In this document: piece by piece, positions 10,840 to 22,320 of the stretch
Position numbering within the stretch: position 1 is the stretch's first letter
How the letters are laid out: each line of letters opens with the position of its first letter
DNA from: Ypsolopha sequella
Taxonomy: Eukaryota > Arthropoda > Insecta > Lepidoptera > Ypsolophidae
Length of the DNA: 64,000 nt
Assembly (NCBI GenBank): GCA_934047225.1
Contig: OW203984.1
Span: 9,247,201-9,311,200 of the forward strand
Direction of reading: 5' to 3'
The notes under the pieces: generated by a model
Database searches by the model: none
What the model saw: only the letters and a program-made list of their open reading frames with translations
What the model was told of the DNA's origin: nothing
Made by a program: the position numbers and the translations under genes

Positions 10840-11540
10840 TTTCGTCTTTCATATTTACCACGCGCCACCTTTTCAATGTGTTCTCTTTAGCTTAAAACGA
10901 ATTTAAAAAAAAACTTTTTTCAAACAAAATTTCGGATACCTAATTTAAAAAATTTGAATCCCCCAAACATTAAGCTATTTTTTTATTTATATAAAAATAA
11001 TTATTAAATGTAGAAAGTTATCCTTTAAAACGTAGAAATTAAAAAGACTGGTAGAAAGTTCTTTTAGGAATAAGTCCGCCCTTGCCTTCTATCTGTTCTT
11101 TGTGTGTATCTTGTCTTCTTATTTGTGTGCAATAAAGTGTTTATTCATTCAACATTATCATTGCGAAAAAATGTCTGTTCTTCACCTTTGAAAGTTAAAA
11201 AACATCACATAACTCGAACAAAATAACCCATTTGCGAAAATCTTAGCTCTTCTTTCACATCAAAACAGGCTGTGGTACAGAAAGTTCAAAAATGCAACTG
11301 CTTTTGATTATCTTCATCTCAAAGGCGAACTCTCAAAGGCATTTAATTTAATTTTTAATATAATTAAAAACATCTCAATGTATGGAGGATAAAAGTTTTA
11401 AAGCTGTGTAGCAAAAACGTAAATTTGATAAAAAAAAATCAAAAACAAAAACATTCATGAAAACACACTGAAGTAACCCGTGGTAAATTAGAAAAATACG
11501 AAAATTTAAACCACCCTACACTCCCCTTCTTGTATCATGT
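10840..11540 (+). other. AT-rich DNA containing a non-LTR 3' tail (about 11070-11155)
   Basis: Positions 11070-11155 read 'ccgcccttgccttctat..cttatttgtgtgcaataaag' followed by 'tgtttattcattca'. This is a typical 3' end of a moth or butterfly LINE, with an AATAAA signal and a short ATTC repeat tail. The rest is featureless. Confidence 0.5.
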
Positions 11541-11544
11541 GCTA

Positions 11545-11612
11545 AATGAGTTCTAGTGACAGTCCACACTCGGAAATACCTCCCATACCCTCTCGTCATG
11601 ACAACATGTCAT
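11545..11612 (+). mobile_element. SINE tail fragment
   Basis: 'cagtccacactcggaaata' followed by 'cctcccataccctc' and 'gtcatgacaac' matches the terminal part of the SINE near 23.9 kb. Only the last 70 bp or so remain. Confidence 0.55.
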
Positions 11613-12044
11613 GTAATAGGTCTTTACATATGAAATTGCCGTTTTCTATAGAGAATTTGAAGGAAACTAAATTTTCAGTACTAACATTTTTGCAATTGTT
11701 TTAGAAATGACAAATACATATTATGTAATTTCTTTTGTGTATTAAAGCTAACAACAACATTAATTTAATTTTTGAAAAGTGTCAGCTGTAAAAAATATTA
11801 TGAATCCTTTCATAGAAATGGATGGGATTTAGGACGAACAGTGTTTGAAAATTTAGTTTTGGTTTCCAAAATGAAAATAAATACAAAATTTAACACGAAG
11901 GTGCAAAACCTTGAAATCAACTTTCAAACAAAAAATAAATAGCTATTGAATAACAGGATTTATGAAATAATGAATATGTAAGAAAAGTTCAGCAATTTCA
12001 AATGTAGACATATGTATTTATCTATATGTACTTTGTAAACACTT

Positions 12045-12320
12045 GTAGTTCACCCCGAACTGTGAACTCGCTATACCTCTTACAGAGCCACAAACTTATC
12101 TTGTTCGGTGGGCCAAACTAAAATGGCTTTTATGTTCACTCTGTGACAGTCTTCGCCACCGGACAAGATAAGTTTGTGGCTCTATACAACCCCTTGACCG
12201 ATTTGGTTCATGTTCGAATTTCAAATATCTGTTTGTCTCATTTACTCGCCTACCAAAATTTATGACGTTCCAATCAACAATACTCGAGTTATCGTCGGGC
12301 AAACATTCATACATATAGGT
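12045..12320 (+). repeat. Dispersed repeat (as 270-440) with a nested insertion
   Basis: The blocks 'cgaactgtgaactcgc', 'cttgaccgatttggttc', 'caatactcgagttatcgtc' and a CATA-like end are in the same order as at 270-440. About 100 bp of inverted-repeat sequence interrupts them. The 5' copy at 270-440 serves as the empty-site comparison. Confidence 0.7.
12084..12183. mobile_element. 100-bp MITE nested in a repeat
   Basis: Terminal arms of 28 nt (12084-12111 and 12156-12183) differ at one position: 'agagccacaaacttatcttg' opposes 'caagataagtttgtggctct'. The element is absent from the equivalent place in the copy near 300. The exact duplicated target bases cannot be fixed because the flanks have diverged. 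Confidence 0.85.
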
Positions 12321-12559
12321 ACGAGCGCCGTTTTTTTTTTAAATACTTTCTATTTGTTCAGGTAGACTTTGAGAACTTATCTCGCTAGTTCAATAAAACA
12401 GCAGCTCCATTTTTTAGTAACCAAAGTGCAACAATCCTATTAAAGGGCACCACAGCACGTCGACCCGATGAAAGCCGCGTTAATTACGACTTCCAACTCC
12501 AGTGAGGGCAGTTAAAAAATAAACTATTATATTCCGAAAGCGCTGGTTTTGTTTTTCCT

Positions 12560-13325
12560 TTTTAGGGTTCCGTATACCCAAATTGCAAAATGATGACCTA
12601 TTGATGTTACTGTGCTGTCTGCGTGTCTGTCTGTCTGTCTGTCTGTATGACACGGTTCTCTCGCTTGTAGACGAAATGAGTTACAGACCTGGATTTTGAT
12701 ATTTTTTGTAGAAATTTGAATCGAAACCGAATATTGAATTAGAAATTAGAGTGAATTATATTTGAGGGGGGTAGTAGGTTCAGCAGGTCTTAGTTTGCGG
12801 TTCCGTAATAATAGACTCGAATAAAATTTATCAAAAGTTACAAATTTAATTTTGTAGTTTTGTTTCATACATTTTGCTAACATAGTTATAAGGCCTACTA
12901 ACATCTCTATGAACTGTAATATTGCCTGAAATAAAAAAAAAAATTTTTTTTTCGTTTTATTTTATTTATTTATTTAATTTTATAGTTATAGTTAAGTTGG
13001 TCACTAGTGACTCCTTGCATCGTTAAATTTCAATAAATGTAATTCTTAACTAGTTTAATTTTTGAGATAGACCCCGTAACAAAAATGGTCGAAAACTGAC
13101 AACTTTGATGGAAAATAACATAATTTTCAGCTTCATTTTCATATATGTGATGCCCTTTGAAAAATAATCGTACTAATCTCTAATTCAATATTCGGTTTTG
13201 GGTCAACATTCTACACAATACTCCCAAATTTCAAATAACTCAATCCATGTATGAGCTACAGACCCGTGACATATGGGCGGACGGAGAGCAGTTTGCCCTT
13301 TGGGTACGGAACCCAAAAAACTAGG
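12560..13325 (+). repeat. 'gggttccgta..tacggaaccc' repeat
   Basis: It begins 'agggttccgtatacccaaat', passes through a GTCT run at about 12620-12645, and ends 'gggtacggaacccaaaaaac', so its ends are short inverted repeats. 'gagatagaccccgtaacaaa' inside is the reverse of a block in the 3040-3445 copy. No coding sequence is present. Confidence 0.6.
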
Positions 13326-13699
13326 CACCATAGATATAAACAAAGATACCAAGTATTTTTTTAATCTGACATTATATTGATTTTCTAGTTGTTTGTAACT
13401 TGGAGTGGACTATGTACGAGTAATGTATATTTGCCTGCGGTTTCGCTTCGTGGCATTTATTAGTTTTCTCCCTTGAGTTAAGCTCGATTTTCCAGGCAAA
13501 AAGTAGGTTGGCGATCAATAAAAAAATTGCAAAAGTTTCTAATCCAAATCACTTTATTAGTTGCAGAGTAAATACGTAACAAACGAACAAACCAATTTTT
13601 TATTTATCACGGGTGTTACGTATTTGTTACGATTAGAAGAGAAATACTTTAATAAATATATATAGTATGCCTTAATTAGCTTATTATTTATAATAACAT

Positions 13700-13845
13700 A
13701 ATATAACTTGAAATATATACAATAAATAAAAGAAAATTATAACTTGAAATATATTTCGGCTTGACTGATGACGGCCCCCTAAGGGCCGAAATATATTTCA
13801 AGTTATAATTTTCTTTTATTTATTGTATATATTTCAAGTTATATT
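13700..13845. repeat. Near-perfect palindrome enclosing a CTGATGA-hairpin module
   Basis: Arms of about 60 nt ('atataacttgaaatatatac..gaaatatatttcggc') are exact or nearly exact inverted copies around a 25-nt centre. The centre reads CTGATGA-CGGCCC-CCTAA-GGGCCG-AAATAT on the plus strand. The hairpin module recurs at about 18.1, 26.8, 26.9, 28.1, 33.6 and 35.2 kb. Confidence 0.85.
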
Positions 13846-13949
13846 GTGTAATTATAAATAAAAAGCTGATTAGAAGAGAATAAATTTCAATTAATTTAGA
13901 TTAGATTAAGTTTACCTTAGTTGTTTCAAACACTTTTATAAATTTTCCA

Positions 13950-13997
13950 ATGTAACCTATTAAATATGATAGAATGTAACCTATTAAATATGATAGA
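13950..13997 (+). repeat. Two-copy exact tandem duplication
   Basis: A 24-nt unit ending 'taacctattaaatatgatag' plus one base is present twice, back to back, without mismatch. It lies just before a 'cagccgaccagttg..ctgccttcatca' block that also occurs near 23.23 kb. Confidence 0.85.
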
Positions 13998-14044
13998 GGA
14001 ACAGCCGACCAGTTGCGTCACAGTTGCAAGCTGCCTTCATCAAA

Positions 14045-14260
14045 GGCAGCATCGGTAGCTCAATCGTTAAGAAACCGATCTCTCAATCTTGACACCGGGG
14101 TTTGAGTCTTGTTTGAGATTTCGGAAATTTGATGTGTATAGTAGCATAGTATATTTGTTATACTTACCACTTACTAAACGTTGAAGGAAAACATGCTATA
14201 AAAAATGGTGTCCGAAGTACGGTGCGATAAGGCACACCGTATCCAAGTCTACTAGACCCC
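14045..14260 (+). mobile_element. tRNA-derived SINE, head and partial body
   Basis: 'gcatcggtagctcaatcg' stands for the A box and 'ccggggtttgagtc' for a degenerate B box. 'accacttactaaacgttgaa' and 'gtccgaagtacggtg' are body blocks shared with 17.4 kb. The copy is cut by the element that follows. Box B has lost the conserved GTTCGA core. Confidence 0.55.
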
Positions 14261-14263
14261 CAA

Positions 14264-14659
14264 AGTGGCGTATTTACCCTAGGGCCAAAAGGGCCATGGC
14301 CCGGGGCGGCAGGCTGCGAGGGGCGGCGCAAGCTGCACCTCGCGCTCAGCTTTGGGCGCCTTTTGTTATCAATCGTACGGTACCTATCTGGTTTATTCGT
14401 CCAATTATTCGTCGTTTAATTTATATAGCTTTTTGACTTTACTATGTCATAAAAAAAATGTTCGTCGGAAAATATTGAATAAATGGTGTTAATTTCTTTG
14501 TAAGGTATGTTTTTTTTTTTCATTCATTATCATCACAACCCACATCAACACACTGCTGAATTTTTTTTATAATTTGTAATATTATTTGCTTTTTTTTGTA
14601 AATTTATAAGGCGACTAACCTTACAGGCCCAGGGCGCCAAATCTTAAAATACGCCACTG
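14264..14659. mobile_element. hAT-like non-autonomous element
   Basis: The ends are 'agtggcgtatttaccc' and 'aaaatacgccactg', inverted copies that fit the CAGTGGCGTA-type ends of some hAT elements. GC-rich sequence lies inside the left end. 'caaag' on both sides may be part of the target duplication, but a clean 8-bp match is not visible. No transposase is encoded. Confidence 0.6.
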
Positions 14660-15410
14660 CAAAGCCCCCTTCACTTACCCGGATACCTCTAATCCCCTAA
14701 AATGATTAGCTTCCAAAAATCTGAGTAAATTTTAATTTCCAAAATCGGATATCCTTCCATGTATATTGAAACACAAAGGTAAAGAAAGGACACAAATTTC
14801 TAAACCACAAGTTACAAGATTCAAGATGTGTACACAGGTACTCCCCTTGAACAAACTACACAAGACCAATATTTTCAAGCCGGGTGTTTCGATTGAAACG
14901 TTTTGAATAAGACCATAGAGCCTCTATGGTAGAGGCAGTATGTGGTAACTAGAAATACAATGGGTGATTAAAGTGGCTCCGTCGGAAAAATTTGCAACTC
15001 GATTCGTGGTGGTTGAAATTTCGAACAAAACCAAATAAAAATAAAGTTCTTATCAGCTCGCACTGCAACATGGCTGTTACGTCAGTCGCTGCGGCTGACA
15101 AGTGTGAAAATAGTGTGTTTTTAATTTATTTTATCTGAAATAAAATGAATTTCCAAGAACCAAGAAAACCATATCATTTTATACTATTTTGTCTAGAAGT
15201 TTATAAATTTATATACTGTTTCAATAAAAACTATCGCAGTTATATTGTTACAAGTGGACAAAAATCGAGAAATAAGGGTAAACTTAGAATTTTGTTACTT
15301 CACTTCTGTATATTAAAATAAAATTCAGGAAAAACCACATCACTATTTGTATCATGTTGATTACTATGTATTTTTCTTCTATTAAACAACGCTATAGTTA
15401 CCGTATAAAT
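14660..15410. other. No feature recognised
   Basis: AT-rich DNA with no repeated block, splice-flanked open frame or inverted repeat that I could support. Confidence 0.45.
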
Positions 15411-15414
15411 TTGA

Positions 15415-15560
15415 AAATTTGAAAATTTCTTTATTGAAAAAAAACATGTTACAATATACAAGACGACACTAATTCCCACATTAAGTTGCCTTGTGAAGTG
15501 GAAACTAGGCTCTACCCAGAAATATTAAGAATATTAATGAGTATGAGTGCTAAAGGAGCA
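15415..15560 (-). mobile_element. Non-LTR retrotransposon 3' end, minus strand
   Basis: On the minus strand the sequence ends 'gtcgtcttgtatattgtaac' then 'atgttttttttcaataaag' and an A/T tail. That is the layout of a LINE 3' UTR with AATAAA. The upstream 80 bp could be the end of its last reading frame, but no motif confirms it. Confidence 0.4.
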
Positions 15561-15699
15561 AGTAAAAATTTATATCTAAAAAAAAAATTACAAAAAATAA
15601 ATAAAAATAATCTGAATATATGTATGTATTTGAAAGTGAATCTGTATATGTGGTTAAGTTCAATAGGAAAGGTTAAACATTTTTAAATTGGTTATAAAG

Positions 15700-17400
15700 T
15701 TACTCAGTTCAAGATCGTTGGCATCGGGAGAAGCCATAAAGAGCGAATTTGCATATTAACCCTCAACCACTGACGTACGTCTGAGAGACGAGACGATGTC
15801 TTTTTGTATGGTACGCACATGAACTTGTCCCTCCCTGTACTTTCCTAGGATATGGTGAGTGATGCGCGACCAGCAGCGGGGGTGAGCACACGTGTGGTAC
15901 GCCACGAACAGCGGCCCTACCACGTAATTCTGATTTGTATCAACTTCAAGCAAATGCATGCGAAATTCAACGCGTGCAAAAGAGATGGCATGTTAGGCGG
16001 GCGTCGTCGCACGCACGTCAAATTTCAATCTCAAGTTGATGTTGATGAAAATCAAAATTACGTGGCAGACCCGCAGGTAAACATTGCTCCTTGTCCATAA
16101 AATACTGTAATACATGACGAAAAAAGAAATCAAGTTCCTAACAAAGTGACATTTATTTTTTATGTCGATATTTTGAAGAATTATTAGTTACGTGAAATTT
16201 TTTTTAGGCTGATAATTGAAGTTTTTGAGTCAGTTAATGAAAGGCTATATTCGTTTCAGTTAAATTTCTTTAGTTTTTTTCATTTTGAGGTATAAATAGA
16301 TATTTAAAGTATGACAATCCTATTTTTAATTATTTGATAGGTATGACAGATGCTAAAGTAACAATAATGATATATAAATAAATGTGATATCATAAGCAAC
16401 TACTTACTTCAAATGCATACTTTCGTTAGACGCGTCAGTGTTAATGCAATCAATACGTCAGTGTTGAGGTTTAAAATCACAAACTTTATTTACCGAACTG
16501 AACAGGTTTCCCAAAAAAATATGGCCGCTGAATTACCTATCGATATCTTTGTTTGGCCAAACCCAAAGCATTTTATATCAGAGATGTTATTTAATTAGCA
16601 AAATTGTTGGTTTCATTGATTTCTACACGTCTTTTTACAACAGTACAGTTCTCATGTATAGATGAACAAAAACATAAGGTCGTGCACTGAATCCTGCACT
16701 TCACTACCAAGACAAAGACGCCAACTTGTTTTGAACCACGATATATATGAAATTTCGGTATCGAGGTTTTTATATGGCTATAAAGCTCTAGAAACATACC
16801 GTTATCTCTGTGAGAACGACACAATAGGGCAGGTTGATATCGCCCAAGTTTGCTTAGGACGTGAACCCATTCAGTTCCATCAATCCAGTACTCCGTTATT
16901 TGTTAATCTGTCCTGTAGAAAAACGTCCTAAGTTCAGACCCATTCTTTAATTTTCAACTCTGTTATCAAGTGATTTAGTTATGTTTTTGAATTGCAATAG
17001 TTCATCAATTTACATTGCATTTTGTACACTCAAAAGGGCTAAGAGAATTCGTCTCAAAAAGAATACGATTGCCCAAAACTCCCAGTAAAATGAATCTTTT
17101 TAACGTCACCCTGAATGTTTTCAATTTGAATTTAATGTTTATGAAACAGTTTTGTATTTTCAAAGGAATTTTATTGCTGTTACTTATTTCTGTTTGTTTA
17201 TGCGATTCCATTGTCATTCAAAATTATTCGTTTATGAAAATGAAATTTGCGAAGCTGTTATCAAGGTATATATAGATACAAATGAAAAATGTATTGTTAT
17301 ATTATTTTAGACTAGACGTTCAAGTTTCTTAATAACGTTTCATAATAATTTCATAAAATGGTTATAGCGGAAACAAATAATTTTGTAGCTAATTAACTAT
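15700..17400. other. No gene demonstrated; an imperfect inverted pair near 15.9-16.1 kb
   Basis: 'ccacgtaattctgatttg' (about 15919) opposes 'aaatcaaaattacgtgg' (about 16050), with GC-richer sequence between them. Open frames at 16662-16931 and 17015-17275 have no recognised domain. The latter includes a hydrophobic run GILLLLLISVCLC that AT-rich DNA easily produces. Confidence 0.4.
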
Positions 17401-17850
17401 GAGCGGCGGTAGCTCAGGGGTAGAACGCTAGCCTCTCAATCTTGAGATCCAGGTTCGATCCCCAGTTGGGCATGCACCAATGAGTTTTTCGGTATTTATG
17501 TGCATGGTATTTTTTTCTTAATTACCACTTGCTGGACGGTGAAGGAAAACATCGTGGGGAAACCTGCATGCCCTCGAAGTACGGCGATAGAGCTCACGAG
17601 TCATCCCGTTGGGACGTAATAATCATCGGTAAAACGAGGATGTACCGAGTGTGGACTGTGACTTGTAATTCACAGTTCTCACTCAGAACACCTCTGACAT
17701 CCCCTCGGGGTTTCATGTCGTGACGATATATTTATATATTTTTGTATATATTTATATAATATACTATGTGACACGTATTAGCATGTTAATGACTGAATAT
17801 TACTCTGTTCCAACCTATGTGTAACTCTTTTGTTAAATAAATTAGTGAAA
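17401..17850 (+). mobile_element. tRNA-derived SINE, best-preserved copy
   Basis: The tRNA-like head has an A box in 'cggtagctcaggggtag' and a B box in 'aggttcgatccccag', about 35 nt apart. This is an internal RNA polymerase III promoter. The body follows with 'accacttgctggacggtgaa' and 'tgccctcgaagtacggcga'. A hairpin then runs from 'ccgagtgtggactgtgac' to 'cacagttctcactcag', followed by the 'catgtcgtgacga' end and an A/T tail with AAATAAA. It resembles Metulj-type butterfly SINEs, but that name is not verified. Partial relatives lie at 1.5, 11.6, 14.1, 22.1-22.9, 23.8, 30.1 and 32.8 kb. Confidence 0.75.
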
Positions 17851-17994
17851 AAAAATATTGATGATTTATAATTTTCATTTTTAAGCTACTTAAATCAAAA
17901 GTTTGTAAAATAAACTCTTTGGCTTCTTCACGAAAAATTTTGATTATAGAACTGAAACCATAGTATTTTTCAAAACAAATTATGATAATAAATA

Positions 17995-18165
17995 TTTTTA
18001 CTTAATAAAAGCTTTTTTTACTGTTTTATTATATATATATATACAGATTTTTATGAATGTTATAGTTGAAATTAAATAAAAAATTAAACTTTAGATATAT
18101 ATTTCGACCCACTTGGGGCCGTCGTCAGTCGAATATCCATAAAAATCAAAACAAATTAAAAACTT
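17995..18165 (-). repeat. Hairpin-module repeat, copy B
   Basis: On the minus strand it reads CTGACGA-CGGCCC-CAAGT-GGGTCG-AAATATAT, followed by an AT-rich arm that also matches the copies at 26.64-26.83 and 28.05-28.17 kb ('gttttattatatata', 'tttttatgaat'). The stem has one G-U pair. No protein is encoded. Confidence 0.7.
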
Positions 18166-18359
18166 ACTTGCTTCAGAAACCGTACTACGAATTAAATGAA
18201 TTTTTCAAAGATTGATATTGATTGATTCAACACATTTACATTTAAAATATTAATTCAATTTACATATACATTATTGTATAATTTATAATTGTATATTTTC
18301 TATTAAACATATTGACATTTAAAATTCAAATTTACATGGACATCATTGTATAATTAATA

Positions 18360-18660
18360 ATAGTAATATATATATTTAAGTCTCTTTTTCATTTCTTGTT
18401 TATACCTATATCTAATTTTACCATTTTCTTGTTACAATTATTTTCCTAATAATGTTTGATATGATACACTAGCGACATGTTAATGTTTCAAGATTTTACT
18501 GTGTTATTTTATTTATTTTGTCAAAATTATTATTATTTTTACTTTTAGTTCTTTGTTAATTATTGTTAGACTACTACTAATTTGTGTACCATACTGGTTT
18601 TAAGTAGGTACAAATAAATGTTCTGATACGGATTCTGATTTTAATTTCCTGAAACATCAG
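18360..18660 (+). mobile_element. Probable non-LTR 3' UTR and tail
   Basis: An AT-rich UTR-like stretch ends 'gtaggtacaaataaatgttc' then 'tgatacggattctgatttt'. An AAATAAA signal followed by TGATTC-type units is the usual end of several lepidopteran LINEs. The coding part is absent. Confidence 0.45.
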
Positions 18661-18664
18661 AAAA

Positions 18665-19755
18665 AACCGGATTGTATAAAAAAATACGCAATTTAAAAAT
18701 TTTCACACCACCTGCTCGACAATGTCCAATTACATATCATGCAACCTCAACGTAAAGTAACGCATTATATCTCAAGGGATATAAAGTTATATGAAAATCC
18801 CTAGGGATTAAAGTGATTTAAATTTGGAACGTCAAATTCGTGTGGAAACTCGTGGAAAACAAATGCCCATATGGGATTGTAAAGAGGTTTGTTCGAAAAT
18901 CCAACTGGCCACCCTAAGCAGAATTCAATAAAAAGAAAAAAAGCGTTTACAAAGAATGTGAAACAAAAGACAGTGTTTGGTGCTGTGATTGTCAGTGAAT
19001 GTTATTGAATTATTAATGTTGATAAAAAATGTCGAGCGTGTTATTGTCTCGCAGAAGGTGTGAAAAGTAGAGTATGCTCCTCTGGAATAAAGCCTGTCTT
19101 TGTCTGGGGCAGCTTGAACCCCTCGCTTTACTCAGGACTCTATATAACTCTCTCGCTACGCTCAGGAGTTAACTCTAGAGTCCCTCGTTACGCTCAGGGT
19201 TCAATATGCCGCCCGTGACGTAAGACACTGCTTTATTCCCTTAGTGCATAATCCACTATAATTAAACAGCATTCAGCTATTTATAAGGTTTAATTTAAAG
19301 GAATCTCGTAATTCTTGATTATTTCTGGAATATTGTTACTCGTTTGTTACTTGTTACTAGTAAAGTTCATCGTTTCTCAATTCCGAATATTCATAACCGC
19401 TTATCACATATTCATGTACTCGTGTGCGATAAAATTCAATTCACTTTATAAGCAATCACGGCTTTTCACATTTATACAAGCAATTTCGTTACGGTTTATG
19501 AAGGGAACCGATTCAAAATACAAGCCACGCGGAAATGTTGAATATGATGGAAAAAAAAATGATCTACGCAAGCGGGACACAAATGTAGTTAATTTTGTTC
19601 ACAATAGAATTTATCAATTTGTACGGAATTTCTTTTTTTTAAACGGATTTTCTTTGAAAGGATCCCTTTCAATTTACACACCCCTGCGGGCCTGAAAAGG
19701 TTATTTATTGAGTCCTTATGTTCTTGGTACAATAAATTCGTTATCGGTGTTTCTT
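18665..19755. other. No gene demonstrated; 'CGCTACGCTCAGG' block at about 19090-19205
   Basis: Positions 19110-19200 hold three spaced variants of 'tcgcttTactcagg' / 'tcgctacgctcagg' / 'tcgttacgctcagg'. The same kind of block appears near 32.37-32.43 kb and inside the elements at 41.94 and 44.0 kb. A 126-codon open frame at 19315-19695 is not recognised and is probably chance. Confidence 0.4.
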
Positions 19756-19759
19756 TTTA

Positions 19760-20018
19760 TACTGGGTGATAATATTATGTTGAGGAAGCCGGAAACTGGC
19801 GATAGTACCCACCCATACAGACAATTATTCGTGAAAAAAAAATAGAAAATCGAGGAAAAAAGGTCAGTTGTTTAATACATTTTAGTTGGGTAGCTATGTA
19901 ACTTTTCTATGGAATAGCTGACAGCGATTCGAAGGTTGGCTCCATAGTAAAAGCTGTTCGTATGGACGAGTACTATTGCCAGTTTCCGGCTTCTACAACT
20001 TCATCTTTACACCCAGTA
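19760..20018. mobile_element. TA-flanked MITE, 'tactgggtg' family, copy 1
   Basis: The ends are 'tactgggtgataata' and 'ctttacacccagta', with TA on both sides (19758-19759 and 20019-20020). The next 40 bp are also inverted copies ('ggaagccggaaactggcgat' opposes 'gccagtttccggcttc'). TA duplication fits a Tc1/mariner-type transposase supplied from elsewhere. Related copies lie at 22321-22573 and 50366-50610. Confidence 0.85.
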
Positions 20019-20019
20019 T

Positions 20020-21080
20020 ATTGCCCAAGAATATAATATTCATGCCAATTTCAAATGTTCAAATTTCACGTTTATTTTATTCATTGATTATATTTTAATA
20101 TATGTTGCAGGTAAATTGTGAAAGCCGTGAAAATATAATTTCACTAGCTTAGGTTAGGTTATTTATAAAAAACTTAAAAAAACTACCGTGAAATTGTAAT
20201 TTCACGGCGTTGACTATTTATCTGCTACATATATAAAAAAATATATAAACAAAAGATCAAAACACGTATCCTCTGGAAGCAGTGGTTTCAGTGTCGGCTG
20301 AATATACATTATTATTTATTTATTTAAAAAGTATAACATGACAGTTTAAAAACTAATGCGTTCTACAATATAATATTATTAAAATAAGTAAATCTACTAA
20401 CAATACTAGACAGCTACAGAGAACATAGATATCATAGATATCATAATACAATTGTTCGAATACCTTCAGTATCGTTATAATTCGTTTATTAATTTTCAAT
20501 TGTATTTTTAGATTTATATTTATTTATTAATGATGGTGTACAAGATGCCTGCAAAAAAAAAATATGTTTATGTTTAGTGCGTGTACAAGGACAGGCCGAA
20601 AACCAGCGCTGTGTTGCTGCTCGATAGCTCACAGCAGATGCTGAGTCTGCCCCTTTTCGTCACATTTTTTAGTATATTATATAATTGTTTTCTTGTAAGT
20701 TTAGTTTTTTATGTTATTTTTATGTATTTCCGTATTTTATTTGTGACGAAAAAATTTCATTTTCCTTCTTTCTTTCAACACACAGTTCAAAAACACAAAC
20801 TCCATCGACGATTCTTACGATTCGACAACGATACAATTATCCTATTCCGTTTCTTCATCATAACGCTGAACAAGTCCAGGGATTTGGTCAAAACCCTGGA
20901 TCTCTTCTGAGGTCTGATACGTGTTTTCATTTTATCATATCCAGGGTTTTAACCACAGAACTATTTAACCAAACTCCCCCAATTCATAATATTTGCCCAC
21001 GTTTATGAAGAGATTTCATTTTAGTGTGGTATTAACTTTTCATTTTGAACGACTGAACTGTATCCAAATGCCTTATTTAA
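20020..21080. other. No gene demonstrated; two GTGAAA/TTTCAC hairpins
   Basis: 20127-20144 and 20186-20207 are short inverted repeats. The second, 'ccgtgaaatt' / 'aatttcacgg', is perfect with a 2-nt loop. The stretch at 20581-20665 ('ggacaggccgaaaaccagcg') is GC-richer and begins an otherwise AT-rich segment. I suspect a repeat there but have no second copy. Confidence 0.4.
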
Positions 21081-21084
21081 AAAA

Positions 21085-21715
21085 AAAACAGGCCATGTGC
21101 GAGTCTGACTCACACACGAAGGATTCCGTACCACGCAGTTAATTACGCCTAACTACGCCTAACTAAAATGTCCTATAGGTTTTCATGGTGATCAAATTTG
21201 TACGAAATTGATAATGGAAAGGGCAAATATTTTTTTCCCATGCATCAATCAGCCTAGTTCGTCCACTGCTGGACATAAGCCTTCCCAGGACTTTGAAAGA
21301 AAGAAACACATTTATTTTGCCATTCCCGGCGGTCATCCTGGAAGATCTACCGCTATCCATCGGTCCCAGGCATGGTGGGCCTTCTGGTTTTTTGCCTGTG
21401 AGCTGTCCTCTTACTCTCCTTCGAATTACTTCGAGGGGGTCTCCAAGTAAGATGGTCGTACCTCCACAGCCGAGCCCGGCATTAGCTCTAACACCTATTA
21501 ACTACTACTTTTTTCCCCGTTGAGTTAGAATTCTGATGTTTTTACATCACCATAGGGCCGTAGACTTCTGTAAGAGGTATCAGTTTCAACTTGATATCTC
21601 ATACGAGGCCCGTGTAAAAGGGTCTTAACAGACGGTCAGACCGGCGAATAATAAAGTGAACTTATAAAGGTTGAACTTTTTCATTTTGAGGTACGGAACC
21701 TTAAAAACATAGGCA
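21085..21715 (-). repeat. 'caggcc..gtgcgagtc / ggttccgta' repeat with a nested insertion
   Basis: 'aggccatgtgcgagtctgac' is close to the family start 'accggccaagtgcgagtc' (as at 60305), and the far end is 'gaggtacggaaccttaaaa'. Between them, 21240-21480 is a different repeat beginning 'cagcctagttcgtccactg' and 'ctggacataagccttcc'. Both are common in moth and butterfly genomes. Confidence 0.55.
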
Positions 21716-22320
21716 ATCATGGGGACTGCCGATAGAAGTGAAAACTATTTACTGCTGGGCAAGGCCAAGGGTCATAGCATGTCAGTAACGTGAATCAATA
21801 AGATTTTCCCCTACCAAAAACCACTCAACGCGCTCAAAAAAATTTCTTGATTTCTAAAATTTTCATCACGATTTCAGGGCGATTGCACATGAACAAAGTA
21901 CACATGTGTCAGCAAGGTAACGTCATCGCGAAGCCTGGCCCGCGTGCGATAGTGCTTAATCAAAATTTCAATTAAATTTTCGTAATACCTTTCGTCGATC
22001 CGCACTCCAGGGAGCGCAAAAATTAATTACAAGTATTGTAAATAACAATATGAATACGTTTTTATTTCGATACCAAGGTTTCGATATGAACTACATGACG
22101 TCACGATTATATCCCTAAAGGAGTGTCAGAGGTGTTTCCGAGTGTGAATTGTCTGTGTCAACAATCGTATACCCTCTTTTCATCGACGATTTTTACGTTA
22201 AGTCCGTACATGATAGTGGGTGAGCCTTGTTGTCGTAATTTGGGCACAAACGGTTTTTAGCGCAAATTTTTTCAGGTTTTTCTCAGAATATTTTCCTTTA
22301 CCGTCAGCAAGTGGTATATA

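Noticed and set aside
10443..10876. Six overlapping open frames on both strands in the GC-rich island
   Set aside because: Open frames in many phases at once are a by-product of high GC (few stop codons). None has a recognisable protein.
17090..17275. Signal-peptide-like start (hydrophobic GILLLLLISVCLC)
   Set aside because: Short, AT-rich and ends at a stop without mature-protein features. A donor-like 'aag|gtatat' alone is weak.
19315..19695. 126-codon open frame
   Set aside because: No ATG-anchored domain, no splice-site support and an AT-driven composition. Not recognised.
20148..20162. Two TTAGG units ('ttaggttagg'), the insect telomere repeat
   Set aside because: Only two units. This is expected by chance in 64 kb and does not indicate telomeric sequence.
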